Shown: piece after piece, positions 21,362 to 22,429 of the stretch
How the letters are laid out: the number at the start of each line of letters is the position of its first letter
Numbering within the stretch: the first letter of the stretch is position 1
Source of the DNA: Alphaproteobacteria bacterium MarineAlpha10_Bin2
GTDB lineage: Bacteria > Pseudomonadota > Alphaproteobacteria > UBA828
Direction of reading: 5' to 3'
Length of the DNA stretch: 22,429 nt
Assembly (NCBI GenBank): GCA_002937555.1
Contig: PTKB01000012.1
Span: forward strand, 1 to 22,429
Program-made: the position numbers and the translations under genes
The notes under the pieces: model-generated
What the model was told of the DNA's origin: nothing
The model's input: the letters and a program-made list of their open reading frames with translations, nothing else
The model's database searches: none

Positions 21362-22015
21362 ATGACGAATGATCATGACAAGGACGGCGGCGGCTCAGAC
21401 GAAGACGGCCAGCACCACGCCATGGAAATCACCCTCGCCAATTACGGCAGCGCGCCGGATTGGTATTGGCAGGGCACGCGCGATCATGATGTGAGCCAGA
21501 ATATTTCCGCTCTTCTGGACGCCATCCAAGGCGACGCGCCGTTCGCCATTCTCGATTTCGGCTGCGGGCCGGGGCGCGACTTGAAGCGCTTCACCGAGCT
21601 TGGCCACGAAGCGATCGGGCTCGACGGCTCGGGCGAATTCGCCGCCATGGCGCGCGAATTTTCCGGCTGCGAAGTTCTGCATCAGAATTTCCTTTCCCTC
21701 GACCTGCCGCCCGGACGCTTCGACGGCGTGTTCGCCAATGCCTCGCTGTTCCATGTGCCGAGCGCCGCCCTGCCGCGCGTGTTGGCTGAGCTCAATGCGG
21801 CGCTGAAGCCGGGCGGGGTGTTGTTTTCCTCCAATCCGCGTGGTGACAATCAGGAAGGCATGGCGCAGGGCCGCTATGGTTGTTTCCATGATTTCGAAAG
21901 CTGGCGTGCCTATGTCTCGGGCGCCGGCTTCCAGGAGCTCAGCCATTACTACCGCCCACCCGGCCAGCCGCACGAGCGCCAACCGTGGCTCGCGACCGTC
22001 TGGCGCAAACCGTAG
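21362..22015 (+). CDS. Class I SAM-dependent methyltransferase
   Basis: This 217-residue protein has a Rossmann-type methyltransferase domain. Motif I is ILDFGCGPGRDLKRF at about residues 63-77, the acidic residue ending strand 2 lies in AIGLDGSGEF, motif IV is FDGVFANASLFHVP, and ALKPGGVLFSSNPRG follows as post-motif. The first ~20 residues are acidic and His-rich (MTNDHDKDGGGSDEDGQHH). It resembles small tellurite-resistance/UbiE-like methyltransferases, but the acceptor is unknown. I start at ATG 21362; a longer frame back to 21287 would overlap the divergent DUF1491 gene. Ten bases separate it from the ABC-F gene, so the two are probably co-transcribed. Confidence 0.88.
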   Translation: MTNDHDKDGGGSDEDGQHHAMEITLANYGSAPDWYWQGTRDHDVSQNISALLDAIQGDAPFAILDFGCGPGRDLKRFTELGHEAIGLDGSGEFAAMAREFSGCEVLHQNFLSLDLPPGRFDGVFANASLFHVPSAALPRVLAELNAALKPGGVLFSSNPRGDNQEGMAQGRYGCFHDFESWRAYVSGAGFQELSHYYRPPGQPHERQPWLATVWRKP

Positions 22016-22025
22016 CTTCCAAGCC

Positions 22026-22429
22026 ATGGCTCCGCCGCTTCTCATCCTACGCGATATCCACCTCCGCTTCGGCGCCGCGCCGCTGCTGGAGGGAGCGGAG
22101 CTTTCGATTTCCGAAGGCGACCGCCTGTGCCTGGTCGGGCGCAACGGCTGCGGCAAATCCACGCTGCTGAAGATTGCCGCCGGAACCGTCGAGGCCGACA
22201 CCGGCGAGCGTTTCATCCAACCGGGCGCGACGCTGCGCTACCTGCCGCAGGAGCCCGATCTCTCCGGTTTCCCGAGCACGCTGGCGGCGGTCGAGGACGG
22301 GCTCGCGCCGGGTGACGATGCGCACCGGGCGCGCACGCTCCTCGAGCGCATTGGCCTCACAGGCGAGGAGACCCCGGCGCATCTTTCCGGCGGCGAGACG
22401 CGGCGCGCGGCGCTTGCCCGAGCGCTCGC
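22026..22429 (+). CDS. ABC-F family ATPase, N-terminal part (3' partial)
   Basis: The frame from ATG 22026 stays open to the window edge (about 134 residues). It begins MAPPLLILRDIHLRFG, with Walker A GRNGCGKS at about residues 38-45, a Q-loop region LRYLPQEPDLSG, and the ABC signature LSGGETRRAALARAL near the edge. A missing transmembrane domain and the direct start into the ATP-binding domain fit the ABC-F group of soluble twin-ATPase proteins that act on the ribosome (Uup/EttA-like); the short spacer before the signature suggests the Uup side. The second ATPase domain lies beyond the window. Confidence 0.85.
   Translation, partial: MAPPLLILRDIHLRFGAAPLLEGAELSISEGDRLCLVGRNGCGKSTLLKIAAGTVEADTGERFIQPGATLRYLPQEPDLSGFPSTLAAVEDGLAPGDDAHRARTLLERIGLTGEETPAHLSGGETRRAALARAL

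Overview
The window is GC-rich DNA from a bacterium, most likely an alphaproteobacterium of a Rhodospirillales-like lineage. This rests on gene content: HspQ next to the AFG1/ZapE ATPase, DUF1491 and DUF1127 proteins, an OsmC remnant, a cyclase/TolB-like/TPR protein, and a split nitrile hydratase. Genes are tightly packed, with no RNA gene and no gap above 300 bases.

Layout. 1-284: 3' end of an RTX-type calcium-binding protein. 289-1758 (minus): hspQ then zapE. 1923-2867 (plus): HSL-family esterase. 2864-4826 (minus): cobalt-type nitrile hydratase operon in the order alpha, beta N-half copy 1, beta N-half copy 2, beta C-half, accessory protein. 4879-6326: a compact insertion carrying a DUF4172/Fic/winged-helix protein, flanked by 44-bp direct repeats copied from the 3' end of the next gene and preceded by a dense array of TGCGGA operator-like sites. 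6313-7818 (minus): acyl-CoA synthetase. 7972-9411 (plus): GFA-fold protein and secreted Sel1-repeat protein. 9447-10371 (minus): frameshifted TPR protein. 10575-12140 (plus): release factor 3 (prfC). 12358-12819 (minus): PPOX flavoprotein. 12933-13685 (plus): SDR dehydrogenase. 13682-14179 (minus): DUF1127 microprotein and an internally deleted OsmC remnant. 14277-18511 (plus): five-gene operon of PxpA, biotin carboxylase, PxpB-like, PxpC-like and biotin carrier. 18542-20338 (plus): cyclase/TolB-like/TPR gene with two compensating frameshifts. 20352-21296 (minus): GST and DUF1491. 21362-22429 (plus): methyltransferase and the 5' part of an ABC-F ATPase.

How they work together. The nitrile hydratase would turn a nitrile into an amide; the nearby acyl-CoA synthetase could activate the acid after amide hydrolysis, but no amidase is in the window. 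The 14.3-18.5 kb operon has every part of a biotin-dependent carboxylase split into separate subunits (biotin carboxylase, two carboxyltransferase-like subunits, biotin carrier) plus the PxpA hydrolase. This resembles urea amidolyase logic, and the likely substrate is 5-oxoproline or a related lactam or amide.

Most worth a second look: the split nitrile hydratase beta subunit with a tandem duplicate of its N-terminal half; the Fic insertion, whose Fic motif has Gln in place of the catalytic His and whose promoter is a TGCGGA array; the split carboxylase/PxpA operon; and the OsmC gene that has lost its middle.
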